The notes below the pieces were generated by a model. The model ran no database searches. It had not been told where the DNA came from and saw only the letters and a program-made list of their open reading frames with translations. DNA of 64,000 nt from JAUVXE01 sp964349355 (lineage in GTDB: Bacteria > Actinomycetota > Coriobacteriia > Anaerosomatales > SLCP01). The stretch lies in assembly GCA_964349355.1 (NCBI GenBank), contig CAYGFZ010000002.1, positions 5,663-69,662 on the forward strand. The letters run 5' to 3'. Within the stretch, counting starts at the first letter, position 1. The number at the start of each line of letters is the position of its first letter. Below, in pieces: positions 41,866 through 51,673 of the stretch. A program made the position numbers and the translations under genes.

Positions 41866-43218
41866 TCAGAACGGTGGCTGCATTCCGCCGGGAAGACCGA
41901 ATCTGCCGCGGCGCCCCTTACCTTTCTTGCCCCCGCTGAACTGCTTCATGAGCTTTTTTGCCTGGTCGAACTGCTTGACGACCTGGTTGACGCCGAAGAC
42001 CGTCACGCCAGCCCCGCGAGCGATCCGTTCACGCCGTGAACCGTTCAGCAGCCGGGGATTGGCCCGTTCGGCAGCGGTCATCGACTGGATTATCGCTGCG
42101 ACACGATCGAGTTGGCGCTCGTCGATATCATCTTCGTCGAGCCCTTTGATCTGACCCGCGCCGGGCATCATCTTGAGCATCCCGCCTAGCCCGCCCATCT
42201 TCTTGACCTGCTGCAGCTGTGTGAGGAAGTCGTCGAAGGTGAAGGTAGCGGAGCGCAGCCGCTCCTCCATCTCCTCTGTCGCCTCCGCGTCAGCGGTCTC
42301 CACGGCTTTCTCGATAAGGGTGACGACATCTCCCATGCCGAGGATGCGCTTGGCCATCCTGTCGGGGTGGAACTGCTCGAGCGCGTCGAGCTTCTCCCCG
42401 AGACCGGCGAACATGATCGGTTTGCCGGTCACGCTCTTCACCGAGAGGGCTGCACCACCCCGAGCATCGCCATCGAGCTTGGACACGATGAATGCGTCGA
42501 AGTCGACCTTCTCGGAGAAGGCGGTGGCAGCGTTGACGGCGTCTTGGCCGGTCATCGCGTCGATCACCATGAGGATCTGATCCGGGCGAAGTGCCTGCTT
42601 GATGCCGGCTACCTCGTCCATCATCTCCTCGTCGATATGTAGGCGGCCAGCGGTGTCGACGATGACGACATCACGCAGACTGTCGATGGCAGCCTTCACG
42701 CCCTCCTTGGCGATGGCGATGGCGTCGGTACCCTCCCCCCGGTAGACGGGGATGTCGAGCTCGCGACCGAGCGCCTGCAACTGGTCGATAGCCGCGGGGC
42801 GGTAGACGTCACACGCGACGAGCATCGGGCGCTTGCCCTGCTTGCGCAGAAGGTTCGCCAGTTTGGCACTCGCGGTCGTCTTACCCGACCCCTGCAAGCC
42901 GACCAACATGACGATGCCGGGAATCCGGCCACTGAAGGTCAGCCGCGCGTCCGTCCCGCCGAGGAGCGTGGTCAATTCTTCCATCACGATCCGGATCACG
43001 GCCTGTCCGGGAGTGAGGCTCTTGTGAACCTCTGCGCCGACCGAACGCTCCCGGACGCGGCCGACGAACTCCTTGACGACCTTGAAGTTGACGTCCGCCT
43101 CGAGCAACGCCATGCGGATCTCACGCATCGCTGCGTCTACGTCAGCTTCGGACAGGCGTCCCTTTCCGGTTAGGTTCGCGAACACCGACTGCAGCCGGTC
43201 TGACAGGTTTTGGAACAT
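41866..43218 (-). CDS. ffh: Signal recognition particle protein Ffh
   Basis: A 450-residue SRP54 GTPase. N domain 1-95, G domain with P-loop GLQGSGKT at 107-114, DTAGRLHIDEEMMDEV as DTAGRLHID, SKLDGDARGGAAL, and the methionine-rich M domain from about 325 (MGGLGGMLKMMPGAGQIKG as GGMLKMMPGAGQI). A short basic Gly-rich tail ends it. It works with FtsY, encoded two genes upstream, to deliver membrane proteins. Confidence 0.98.
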   Translation of the reverse strand: MFQNLSDRLQSVFANLTGKGRLSEADVDAAMREIRMALLEADVNFKVVKEFVGRVRERSVGAEVHKSLTPGQAVIRIVMEELTTLLGGTDARLTFSGRIPGIVMLVGLQGSGKTTASAKLANLLRKQGKRPMLVACDVYRPAAIDQLQALGRELDIPVYRGEGTDAIAIAKEGVKAAIDSLRDVVIVDTAGRLHIDEEMMDEVAGIKQALRPDQILMVIDAMTGQDAVNAATAFSEKVDFDAFIVSKLDGDARGGAALSVKSVTGKPIMFAGLGEKLDALEQFHPDRMAKRILGMGDVVTLIEKAVETADAEATEEMEERLRSATFTFDDFLTQLQQVKKMGGLGGMLKMMPGAGQIKGLDEDDIDERQLDRVAAIIQSMTAAERANPRLLNGSRRERIARGAGVTVFGVNQVVKQFDQAKKLMKQFSGGKKGKGRRGRFGLPGGMQPPF

Positions 43219-43266
43219 GCAGAGACCTCCTCGGTAGTCCGTCCAGGCTAGTGTCCTCGTGTGGAC

Positions 43267-43806
43267 TCAGTCAACCCGGCCGAACCGCGTGATCGGTGCA
43301 ACGACGAAGGTGACACGACCTCTGACCACATCGAGCGGGACCGCGCCGTAGAAGCGGCTGTCGAGCGATACGGGTCGATTATCACCGAGAACGTAGATGT
43401 GGCCTGGCGGAACTGTCTGCTCACGAGCAGAGACGTCAGAATCGCTTAAGAGGATCGACGGGCTCTGTGTCTCGAATACCCCATCGATGATCGCACGACC
43501 ACGCTCGATGGACACCGTCTGGCCTTCGCGTGCTACGACGCGCTTGAGCTGGTCGTGCGGCGTTATGCCTTCGCGTGGCGAAACCGTGACGACCACGATG
43601 TCCCCTAGCGTCGGTGAGGGATACCCCCTCGTCACAAGAACCCTGTCCTGAGGGTGAAGGGTCGGGTACATCGAGTCGCCCTCGACCCGTAGCGGAAAAT
43701 GCACTACCCACACGGGTACGACGATCGCCACGAAGATCACCAGCAACGGGAGGACGACCCGTTTGGCGATCCGGTCACCCCGTCCCGACGGGCCGAAGAG
43801 CGCCAC
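43267..43806 (-). CDS. lepB: Signal peptidase I (second copy)
   Basis: 179 residues. One membrane segment at about 16-37, nucleophile S45 in VEGDSMYPTL, general base K88 in HDQLKRVVAREGQ, and YVLGDNRPVSLDSRFYGAVP. GTG start three bases after the ftsY stop. Sequence is clearly diverged from the copy at 39198-39782 (for example DSMYPT against GSMEPT), so this is an old paralogue rather than a recent duplication. Placement between ftsY and ffh links it to co-translational export. Confidence 0.93.
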   Translation of the reverse strand: MALFGPSGRGDRIAKRVVLPLLVIFVAIVVPVWVVHFPLRVEGDSMYPTLHPQDRVLVTRGYPSPTLGDIVVVTVSPREGITPHDQLKRVVAREGQTVSIERGRAIIDGVFETQSPSILLSDSDVSAREQTVPPGHIYVLGDNRPVSLDSRFYGAVPLDVVRGRVTFVVAPITRFGRVD

Positions 43807-43808
43807 GA

Positions 43809-44723
43809 TCAGTCCCGGCCGATAAGGGCCCGCGCGTAATCATGCGCGTCGAACGGCTTGAGATCGTCGATGCCCTCCCCTACGCCGATCCGCCACACGG
43901 GAAGCTCGAGCTCCCGCGAGATCGCGATCGCGATGCCACCCTTAGCGGTACCATCGAGCTTCGTCAGGATCACGCCATCGAGGTCGAGTGCAGCGTGGAA
44001 CTGGCGTGCCTGGGCAAGTCCGTTCTGCCCGGTGGTCGCATCCATCACCAGGATGGTCCGGACCGGAGCGTGACTCTCACGATCGACGATCCTCTTGACC
44101 TTCTCCAGCTCGCGCATCAAGTCGGCCGAAGTATGGAGACGGCCAGCGGTGTCGATGAGTGTCAGGTCAGGGCTGGTACGGTTCGCCTCGGCAACCGTGT
44201 CGAATGCGACAGCCGCCGGGTCCGTCCCCCGCTCGCGTGCAATGACGGGAACGCCGGCGCGCTCTCCCCAGATGGCAAGCTGCTCGACTGCGGCAGCCCG
44301 GTACGTGTCCCCCGAACCGAGTAAGACACGGCGACCCGCGTCCACACCCTCCTTCGCGAGTTTACCAACCGAGGTGGTCTTGCCGGTCCCGTTGACCCCG
44401 ACGACCATCACGACTACTGGAGACTCGCCGAACGGATCCGGGCCACGGACGGGAAACTCCGCAGCTATCTCCCCGGCGAGGTGGCCCAGGACCGCATCAG
44501 CGTCAGGAAGAGCCTGGCGAGACGCCGTATCGCGAAGCCGCGTGACGATCTCGTTGACCGCGGTGACGCCGATATCCGCACCGATCAAGACGTCTTCGAG
44601 ATCCTCCCAGAAAGACTCGTCGACGTCCGGACCTCGACCGATCAAGACGTTGAGTTGGCCCTCGATGCGATCGCGGCTCTTCGCAAGTCCCTCAGATACC
44701 CGTCTATACCACGGCGTGCTCAT
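43809..44723 (-). CDS. ftsY: Signal recognition particle receptor FtsY
   Basis: A 304-residue SRP receptor GTPase. N domain with the four-helix bundle (WEDLEDVLIGADIGV), P-loop GVNGTGKT at 109-116, DTYRAAAVEQLAIW, DTAGRLHTSADLMREL as DTAGRLHTS, and TKLDGTAKGG. The acidic A domain of E. coli FtsY is missing, as in most Gram-positive versions. It overlaps the smc end by about 20 bp. The smc-ftsY order is conserved. Confidence 0.97.
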   Translation of the reverse strand: MSTPWYRRVSEGLAKSRDRIEGQLNVLIGRGPDVDESFWEDLEDVLIGADIGVTAVNEIVTRLRDTASRQALPDADAVLGHLAGEIAAEFPVRGPDPFGESPVVVMVVGVNGTGKTTSVGKLAKEGVDAGRRVLLGSGDTYRAAAVEQLAIWGERAGVPVIARERGTDPAAVAFDTVAEANRTSPDLTLIDTAGRLHTSADLMRELEKVKRIVDRESHAPVRTILVMDATTGQNGLAQARQFHAALDLDGVILTKLDGTAKGGIAIAISRELELPVWRIGVGEGIDDLKPFDAHDYARALIGRD

Positions 44724-47700
44724 CGGGCGCCTCCTCGGCGAGAACGCGATCGAGTTTCTGGCTCACGACCTTGCTCACGCCGTCAGCCTGCATCGAGACT
44801 CCGTAAAGAACGTCAGCCATCTCCATGGTGCGTCGCTGGTGAGTCACTACGATGAACTGAGTGTGGGTCCGCATCCCGTCGGTGAACCCGATGAATCGGC
44901 GCAGGTTGGTGTCGTCGAGGGCAGCCTCCACCTCGTCAAGTACGTAGAACGGGCACGGGCGCGTCCGGTACACCGCAAAGAGCAGCGCGAGTGCCGTAAG
45001 CGACTTCTCCCCGCCACTCATGAGCGTCATCTTCAACAGCTTCTTCCCTCTCGGCTGAGCGATGACCTCGACGCCGGTGGCCTCGGGATCATCAGGCTCC
45101 GTGAGTTCGAGCGACGAGTGTCCTCCAGGGAAGAGCATGCCGAAGACTTCCTGGAAGTGATCGTTCACCTGCTCGAACGTCTCGAAGAACCGGTCGCGGA
45201 TCTTACGGTCGATCGCCGCGACGACCTTCTGGAGTGATTGGCGGCTTGCGACGAGGTCTTCGACCTGAGACGCCATGAACTCGCGCCGCTCCTTTAGCGA
45301 TTCGAACTCCTGCATGGCGATGGGGTTGACCGGTCCGAGGTTCTCGATCTTCTTGCGCAGCGAATGGACACGGTCTTCAGCCCGCACGCGATCCTCGATC
45401 GGGTCGTGTTCAAGAGCCCGTTCAAGCGGTATCCCGATCTCCTCGACGATATGGGCGACCGCGGCGTTGACCTGGACCTCCAGGCGCCCCTTGTCGACCC
45501 GGATATCGGTCATGACCGAGGAGCGGTCGTCCACTGCGGCCTGCAGGAGGCGGACAGCTTCCTGAGCCTCGTGGATCGTGGATCGCAAAGACTCGGAGTC
45601 GGCCTGCTCGAAGCGAGCACGGTCTTTCAGGCGCATGGCCCAGTGTTCGGCCCGCTCGAGGAGCGCGGCATACAGGTCGTGTACCGGCTGAATGCGCTCT
45701 CTGAGCAGCTCGAGGGCCTCCTCGGTGTCCTTCGCCTGCACGACCGTCTTGTCGAGATCGGTAAGTTCGGCAGTGATCGACGATATCTGGCGCTTGAGGT
45801 GCACCTCGCGCTCAGAGACCGTTGCGATGTCGACCTGGCAGACGGAGAGCCGCTCGTTGATGTCTACTTCGACCCGGAACAGATCGTCGCGGCGCTCGCG
45901 CGCCACAGCAAGGGCTTCGTCGAGATCTGCAGCTTCGGATTCGAGTGCGACGATCCGGGTCTTGGCAGAATCGAGGGTGGGCGCATCCTTCTGCAGGCGT
46001 ACGTCCAGTTCGGCCTGGCGCGCGATGACACGATCCCGCTCGCTATCCAGTCCGGTCAGAGTCGCTTCGAGTCGACCGAGCTCTTCGCGGAGCGAATCGT
46101 GCTCCCCCGCCAGCTGTGCGATCCTCTGTCCAAGCTCGAGCGCATCCTGCTGTGCAGCTGCGAGGGCCTCCTCGGCGGTAGATGCGACAGCCTCCGAGTC
46201 TCCCACTTCGACCTCGAGCGCGGAAAGCTCGTCCTCCAACTCCGTGATCCGACGCTTTCTCTCGAGTACACCTGCGCCATCGGTCGCCACAACCCGACCG
46301 ATGGTGAGCTTTCCACCCGGCCAGACGATCGCACCGTCAGGAGTGGCGAACCGGGAGCCGGTGACATCCGAGCGCGCGGCCGCCACAGCCAAGTCGAGGT
46401 CGTCCACCACGTAGACATCGCCCAGAAGCGCGGAGAGAGCGCGCCGAACCACGTCGTCGCACTCCATAGAGTCTATGAGGCGGGTTCCAGCGGCCGCCGG
46501 CTCGCGACCGGGTATCGCGGTACCTGCAATCGGCACGAGAGAGAGTTCTCCTTCGCTCTCGGCGAGTGCGGAGAGCGCGACGCGTGCCCCTGTCTCGATG
46601 TCGTCGACAAGAAGTGCGAAGAGATCGGTTCCCAGGAGGTGCTCGAGAAGCCGCTCGTAGCGTTCTGGAACCCCGATGCTCCCGGCAAGGGTTCCCTGCA
46701 ATCCGCCCAGGTCCCGTTCCCTGGAGAGCGCCCATGCGAGCGCGGGTGATGCCGACTCGAAAGCTCTGTCGACCTCACCGAGCGCACGCCCCTCGGCGCG
46801 CGCGGCAGAGAGTCGCTCGCGCACGGCTGCCAGGTCCTTGCGGCGGCTCTCGAGTACGCGGACGCGTTTGTCGACGTCACTGTCGGCCAACGCGCGCTCC
46901 TTGCGGGCGCGAGATAGCTCCAACTCAAGCTGGTCGAGGCGGGTTCTCCGGGTGGACAGGGTGGAGGCCACTCCGGTCCGCTGCTCCTTCACCGAGGCGA
47001 GACGTTCGGTCAGCATCTCCATCTCAAGGGTGAACGACGCGACCGCATGCTCGTGGCCGCCCAGTTCAACGCGAAGGTCGTCGGACTCCTTGCGTGCACG
47101 CCGGATCTCGGCGTTCAGCGTCACAACACCCTCATCGGCGGCAAGACGCTCCTTCTTGGACGTCTCGGCCTCACGGCGTAGCTCGACGAGTTGCCCGTAG
47201 TGAGCCTTGAGTCGACCATCCGTCTCGGCGCGCTCTGTGGCGAGGCGTTCGAGCTCGGCGTTGCGGGTAGTGGTGCGGGACTCGGCGTTGTGGAGCTTCG
47301 CCCGCAGCTCACTCAACCGCTCGATGAGGTTCTTGCCCTTCTCTTCGAGCAGCAGCAGTCCGGAGTTGAGTCGTTCCAGCACCGACTGGAGTCGGCGGCG
47401 CTGTTCAGACAGGTCGCCTACGAACAGCCCCTTCTCCTCGAGGAGGGACTGGAACTTCGCCAGTTCCCGCTCCTTCTCGGCGAGCCGGTATCGGGCGAGC
47501 TCGATCTCAGCATCCTGCTCCTTCTCGCGCTTGCTGACACTCTCCCACTCGGCCTGCAACCTGCGAAGGTCGTCGACGGCCAACGAACTCTCGATCTCAG
47601 CAAGCTGGTCACGGATCTCGGCGTGCTGTGCTGCCCGGGATGCCTGACGCTGAAGAGGACGTAGTTGGCGATCGATCTCGCTCGTGATGTCGCGCGCCCG

Positions 47701-48267
47701 TTCGAGATGGGCGTCCATGCCGCTCAACTTGCGGACGGCACGCTCCCGGCGCTTCTTGTGCTTCAAAACGCCGGCAGCCTCTTCGATCAGCTGGCGGCGC
47801 TCCTCGGGGCGAGAGTTGAGCACCTCGTCGAGTCTTCCCTGACTGATGATCGAGTGCGTATCCCGACCCAGGCCCGTATCGTGAAGGAGCTCATGGACGT
47901 CCATGAGGCGACAGGGCGTCTGGTTGACGAGGTACTCGCTCTCGCCATTGCGAAACATCCGGCGCGTAATGGTGACCTCGTTGAACTCGATCGGCAGGGT
48001 GCCGTCAGAGTTGTCGAGAACCAGGTCGACCTCGGCGACACCGACCGGCTGACGCGCCGCCGAGCCTGCGAAGATGACATCCTCCATCGCCTGGCCACGT
48101 AGTGACTTGGCAGACTGCTCGCCCAGAACCCACAGGATCGCATCAGAGATGTTCGACTTGCCCGATCCGTTGGGTCCGACGACGACCGTGACCCCAGGTT
48201 CGAGGCTGAGAACGGTACGGTCCGCAAACGACTTGAAACCCTTGAGTATGAGCGATTTGAGGTACAA
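44704..48267 (-). CDS. smc: Chromosome segregation ATPase SMC
   Basis: 1187 residues; condensin core. Start is TTG (TTG TAC CTC), with GGGAGG 9 bases upstream. Walker A GPNGSGKS at 31-38, ISQGRLDEVLNSRPEERR, a first coiled coil to about 490, a hinge around 500-660, a second coiled coil, then the signature LMSGGEKSLTALALLFA as LMSGGEKSLTALA, and Walker B FYVLDEVEAALDD. The ScpA/ScpB partners are not here. A TG-extended -10 lies upstream. Confidence 0.98.
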   Translation of the reverse strand: MYLKSLILKGFKSFADRTVLSLEPGVTVVVGPNGSGKSNISDAILWVLGEQSAKSLRGQAMEDVIFAGSAARQPVGVAEVDLVLDNSDGTLPIEFNEVTITRRMFRNGESEYLVNQTPCRLMDVHELLHDTGLGRDTHSIISQGRLDEVLNSRPEERRQLIEEAAGVLKHKKRRERAVRKLSGMDAHLERARDITSEIDRQLRPLQRQASRAAQHAEIRDQLAEIESSLAVDDLRRLQAEWESVSKREKEQDAEIELARYRLAEKERELAKFQSLLEEKGLFVGDLSEQRRRLQSVLERLNSGLLLLEEKGKNLIERLSELRAKLHNAESRTTTRNAELERLATERAETDGRLKAHYGQLVELRREAETSKKERLAADEGVVTLNAEIRRARKESDDLRVELGGHEHAVASFTLEMEMLTERLASVKEQRTGVASTLSTRRTRLDQLELELSRARKERALADSDVDKRVRVLESRRKDLAAVRERLSAARAEGRALGEVDRAFESASPALAWALSRERDLGGLQGTLAGSIGVPERYERLLEHLLGTDLFALLVDDIETGARVALSALAESEGELSLVPIAGTAIPGREPAAAGTRLIDSMECDDVVRRALSALLGDVYVVDDLDLAVAAARSDVTGSRFATPDGAIVWPGGKLTIGRVVATDGAGVLERKRRITELEDELSALEVEVGDSEAVASTAEEALAAAQQDALELGQRIAQLAGEHDSLREELGRLEATLTGLDSERDRVIARQAELDVRLQKDAPTLDSAKTRIVALESEAADLDEALAVARERRDDLFRVEVDINERLSVCQVDIATVSEREVHLKRQISSITAELTDLDKTVVQAKDTEEALELLRERIQPVHDLYAALLERAEHWAMRLKDRARFEQADSESLRSTIHEAQEAVRLLQAAVDDRSSVMTDIRVDKGRLEVQVNAAVAHIVEEIGIPLERALEHDPIEDRVRAEDRVHSLRKKIENLGPVNPIAMQEFESLKERREFMASQVEDLVASRQSLQKVVAAIDRKIRDRFFETFEQVNDHFQEVFGMLFPGGHSSLELTEPDDPEATGVEVIAQPRGKKLLKMTLMSGGEKSLTALALLFAVYRTRPCPFYVLDEVEAALDDTNLRRFIGFTDGMRTHTQFIVVTHQRRTMEMADVLYGVSMQADGVSKVVSQKLDRVLAEEAPDEHAVV

Positions 48268-48338
48268 CGAACGCGGCCTCCCGGCGAGTGACTGCGGGTC
48301 GTCCGGGGTCCGGAGGACGCGCGTCTAAAACGTTGGTG

Positions 48339-48347
48339 ATTCTACCA
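48339..48347 (-). promoter_or_regulatory. Extended -10 promoter candidate for smc
   Basis: Minus strand TGGTAGAAT, TGn plus a 5/6 match to TATAAT, about 70 bases upstream of the smc start and in the spacer after rnc. No clear -35 element. Confidence 0.45.
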
Positions 48348-48382
48348 CAGGCCCTGCGGCTAGAGTCCCGGTCATCGGGGAA

Positions 48383-49096
48383 TCACGAGGAGGTCAGCCG
48401 CTCCAGAGCCTCGGCCGCGGCCTGCATCTCGGCTTCCTTCTTCGTCGCGCCTACGCCCTTCCCCGCGACACTGCCTCCGATGGTGACCTCGGCAGTGAAT
48501 CGACGATCATGGGGCGGCCCGTCCTCGGCGACGATCCTGTAGGTGGGCACGGCACCCTGAGCCTGGACGATCTCTTGCAGAGCAGACTTCGGGTGATCAG
48601 GAGCCGCAGTGCCGAGGTTTTCCGGGTCGATCCTGTTCCCGAGCGTCGAGACCACGAACGTCCGCGCAGCCGACAGGCCGGCATCGAGGTAAATGGCGCC
48701 CACGAGAGCCTCGTAGACGTTCTCTAGAGCCGATCGCCGACCGCGAGACCCCGTTCCCTGCTCCGATTTGCCCATGCGCATGACGTCGCCAAGACCAAGC
48801 GCGTCGGCAGTATCGGCGAGCGCACCACCGGAGACGACCGATATTTTCAGCTTCGTCATCTCGCCTTCACCAAGATCGGGAAAGCGGCTGTACAACTCCT
48901 CCACCACGACAAGGCCGAGAACCGCGTCGCCGAGGAACTCCAGGCGCTCGTAGTCCCGAGAGCCCGAGGCGCCCTCGAAAGCGCTGGGATGTGTGAGTGC
49001 TCTGAGCAGCAGCGTGCGGTCGCTGAACCGGTGGGAGACGATCTCCTCAGCAGCGGCGAGGCGGGACTCCTCTGACGAATGTCCGCCGGAGGGCAC
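48383..49096 (-). CDS. rnc: Ribonuclease III
   Basis: 237 residues from the GTG two bases after the fabF stop; longer frames lie inside fabF. The signature ERLEFLGDAVLGLVV is complete, with ALTHPSAFEG before it. The C-terminal dsRNA-binding domain includes PKSALQEIVQAQGAVPTYRIV as PKSALQEIVQA and GVGATKKEAEMQAAAEALE. RNase III cuts double-stranded rRNA precursors and could process the rpsO-pnp and tsf-pyrH hairpins. It lies between fabF and smc. Confidence 0.96.
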   Translation of the reverse strand: MPSGGHSSEESRLAAAEEIVSHRFSDRTLLLRALTHPSAFEGASGSRDYERLEFLGDAVLGLVVVEELYSRFPDLGEGEMTKLKISVVSGGALADTADALGLGDVMRMGKSEQGTGSRGRRSALENVYEALVGAIYLDAGLSAARTFVVSTLGNRIDPENLGTAAPDHPKSALQEIVQAQGAVPTYRIVAEDGPPHDRRFTAEVTIGGSVAGKGVGATKKEAEMQAAAEALERLTSS

Positions 49097-49098
49097 TG

Positions 49099-50325
49099 CT
49101 ATCCCCTGGTCATGACGATCGTGGCGTTGTGGCCCCCGAAACCGAACGAGTTGCTCATGACCGCATCGACATGCGCCGGGCGTGCGGTATGCGCGACGTA
49201 GTCGAGGTCGCACTCCGGATCAGGTTCGTCGAGGTTGATGGTGGGCGGCAGGAGATCATGGGTCAGGACGAGCGCACATGCAACGGCCTCAACTGCACCG
49301 GCTCCCCCGAGAAGATGACCTGTCATCGACTTGGTCGAGGAGACCGGAGGCGAGTTCTCTCCGAAGACCGCCTTTACCGCGCGTGTCTCTATGACGTCGC
49401 CCTGGGGCGTCGAGGTCCCGTGTGCGTTGATGTAGCCGATGTCGGCGGGTGCGAGGCCGGCACGGGCCAGAGCGTGGCGCATAGCGCGAATGGCGCCGTC
49501 TCCGTCAGGCTCCGGTGCGGTGATGTGGTACGCATCAGCAGTCGCACCGTAACCGGAGAGTTCGCCGTAGATGCACGCACCGCGCGCGACAGCGCGCTCC
49601 CACTCCTCGAGTACGAGTATGCCAGCACCCTCCCCCATCACGAACCCGTCGCGTGCGACATCGAACGGGCGCGACGCGCGCTGAGGATCGTCGTTGCGCG
49701 TCGAAAGAGCCCTGGCTGCCGCGAAGCCGGCGATCCCCAGGGGGGTGATCGCGGCGTCGACTCCGCCGGCTACGACGACGTCGGCCTGTCCCCGAACGAT
49801 CGCCTCGGCCCCCTCACCGATCGCGTGCGTACCGGTCGCACAGGCCGAGACGGGTGCGTAGTTGATCCCCTTCGCGCCGATTCGGATCGAAATGAGCCCG
49901 GCAGCGAGGTCGACGATCATCATCGGCACTACGAAGGGGCTGACCTTGCGTGGTCCGCCTTCGAGGAGTCGCTGCTTCTGCTCCTCCATCGCGTGCAGCC
50001 CGCCTATACCCGAGCCTACGATGACGCCGACCCGGTCCGCCTCGTCGTCGTCGAACTGAAGTCGGGCGTCTGCAACCGCTTCCAGCGCAGCGCCGACGGC
50101 GAACTGCTGGAAACGGGCCATCCGGCGGGCCTCTTTGGCGTCAAGGAAGGAGAGTGGATCGAAGTCGTCCACGCTCGCAGCAAAGCGCGTAGAGTACTCG
50201 GCGGCATCGAACTGCGTGATCGGTCCGACCCCGGAGCGGCCTGCTGCAAGAGACTGCTGGAAGGTATCGATCCCGGTTCCGATCGGCGAGACGACGCCAA
50301 GACCGGTGATGGCTACTCTTCTCAC
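49099..50325 (-). CDS. fabF: 3-oxoacyl-ACP synthase II (FabF)
   Basis: About 408 residues from the GTG reading VRRVAITGLGVVSPIG, with GGAGG 7 bases upstream; an earlier ATG lies within the upstream gene. Catalytic cysteine in PVSACATGTHAIGEGA as SACATGTHA, histidines in NAHGTSTPQGD and SMTGHLLGGAGA, and the NSFGFGGHNA end block. It elongates acyl chains in type II fatty acid synthesis. It closes the fab cluster, just before rnc. Confidence 0.96.
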   Translation of the reverse strand: MRRVAITGLGVVSPIGTGIDTFQQSLAAGRSGVGPITQFDAAEYSTRFAASVDDFDPLSFLDAKEARRMARFQQFAVGAALEAVADARLQFDDDEADRVGVIVGSGIGGLHAMEEQKQRLLEGGPRKVSPFVVPMMIVDLAAGLISIRIGAKGINYAPVSACATGTHAIGEGAEAIVRGQADVVVAGGVDAAITPLGIAGFAAARALSTRNDDPQRASRPFDVARDGFVMGEGAGILVLEEWERAVARGACIYGELSGYGATADAYHITAPEPDGDGAIRAMRHALARAGLAPADIGYINAHGTSTPQGDVIETRAVKAVFGENSPPVSSTKSMTGHLLGGAGAVEAVACALVLTHDLLPPTINLDEPDPECDLDYVAHTARPAHVDAVMSNSFGFGGHNATIVMTRG

Positions 50326-50327
50326 GC

Positions 50328-51290
50328 TCACCCCTCCTCGCTCATGGCGACGCGCCATTCGGTCTCAAGACGCGTCATCAACTCGGCCACGCTCAAAACA
50401 TCGTGGATACGGGCTGCCGAGCTGCCGGCGAAGATCAGTCCGTCGACGACATCGCCCTCCTGAGCGCGGATGAGCTGATCCATGATGCAGTACTCCTTGC
50501 CGCACTTCTTCAGGCACGAGATACACCGAGGGATCGCAGGTACGTCGCCGGAAGCGAGCCTGCGTGCAAACGGATTGTCGATGGCCCGACCCGGAAGGCC
50601 GACCGGGCTCTGCACTAAAACGATGTCGGAGTCTGCCGCGTCCACGTAGAGCTGCTTGAACGCGTCCGGGGCCGAAGACTCGATCGTCGCCGCGAACCGG
50701 GAGCCCATCTGGACCCCTGCGGCGCCCAGATCGAGGGTGCGCTTGATGTCGGAACCGGTGACGAGACCTCCGGCGCCGATGACCGGGATGTCGACCGATT
50801 CGACGATCTCGGGCAGCAGTTCGAGCATCGGCTGATCCGTACCGAGATGACCTCCGGCCTCCACACCCTCGACGACCACTGCCGACGCGCCGAACTTCTC
50901 GGAGAGACGGGCGACGCGCGCAGATCCCACTATCGGGACGATCGGAACCCCCGCTTCCCGGCCCCACGTGAAGACATCCCGCGAGAATCCAGCACCGGCC
51001 ACGATCACATCCGTCCCGCTGGCGATGGCTGCATGCACGAGCTCCTTGAACTGTCTGACGGCGACCATGATGTTCACGCCGACGATCCCGTCGGTCTGCG
51101 ACTTGGCCACGCGCAACTGCTCGGTGAGTTCGTCAGGGCTGAGTCCTGAGCCCGCGATGAGCCCGACACCTCCAGCACGGGCTACGGCCGCGGCAAGCGG
51201 GGCGAGTGAGATACGCACCGCCATCCCGCCCTGAACGATGGGCAGCCGGGCGGTCTTTTCGCCGATGGTCAGCGATGGCATATCGGGCAC
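50328..51290 (-). CDS. FabK/nitronate monooxygenase-like flavoprotein with Cys cluster
   Basis: About 320 residues from a GTG with GGAGG 8 bases upstream; ATG at 51305 or 51281 are alternatives. TIM-barrel FMN family: PIVQGGMAVRISLAPLAAAVARAGG, GVNIMVAVRQFKEL, VEGVEAGGHLGTDQ, and GAGGLVTGSDIKR. Unlike the FabK copy at 53495-54451 it has a segment C-X2-C-X3-C-X4-C (CISCLKKCGKEYC) near residue 260, which could bind a metal or Fe-S cluster. It lies between acpP and fabF. It may be a second enoyl-ACP reductase, a nitronate monooxygenase, or something else. Confidence 0.8.
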   Translation of the reverse strand: MPDMPSLTIGEKTARLPIVQGGMAVRISLAPLAAAVARAGGVGLIAGSGLSPDELTEQLRVAKSQTDGIVGVNIMVAVRQFKELVHAAIASGTDVIVAGAGFSRDVFTWGREAGVPIVPIVGSARVARLSEKFGASAVVVEGVEAGGHLGTDQPMLELLPEIVESVDIPVIGAGGLVTGSDIKRTLDLGAAGVQMGSRFAATIESSAPDAFKQLYVDAADSDIVLVQSPVGLPGRAIDNPFARRLASGDVPAIPRCISCLKKCGKEYCIMDQLIRAQEGDVVDGLIFAGSSAARIHDVLSVAELMTRLETEWRVAMSEEG

Positions 51291-51379
51291 GGCACGTGCC
51301 TCCATTCGGCTGCTCGTGGTACACGGTACCCCGGGTGCGCCGCCCGAAGGATCGACACACCCGGGGCCAGGTGCAACTG

Positions 51380-51619
51380 TCAGGCGTTCGCCTCCACGTA
51401 AGCGACAGCGTCGCCGACGCTCTTGATCGACTCGACATCCTCGTCGGGGATCGATATCCCGAACTCGGACTCGAGCGCCATGACGAGTTCGACGAGGTCG
51501 AGCGAGTCAGCGCCCAGATCGTCTATGAACGATGCCTCCTCGGTCACGTCGTCGCGCTCGACATTGAGCTGGTCGACGATGACCTCGGTCACCTTCTCAA
51601 GAATCTCTTCTCTTTCCAT
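51380..51619 (-). CDS. acpP: Acyl carrier protein
   Basis: 79 residues from the ATG. The phosphopantetheine serine is S39 in DDLGADSLDLVELVM. The protein is strongly acidic with the usual four-helix pattern, ISIPDEDVESIKSVGDAV. Carries growing acyl chains for the Fab enzymes around it. It follows fabG after about 50 bases. Confidence 0.97.
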   Translation of the reverse strand: MEREEILEKVTEVIVDQLNVERDDVTEEASFIDDLGADSLDLVELVMALESEFGISIPDEDVESIKSVGDAVAYVEANA

Positions 51620-51673
51620 GTGTCCTACCACACCTCCTTCCGAGGGGGCCTGGCGGGCAGTCCGCCGGTCACT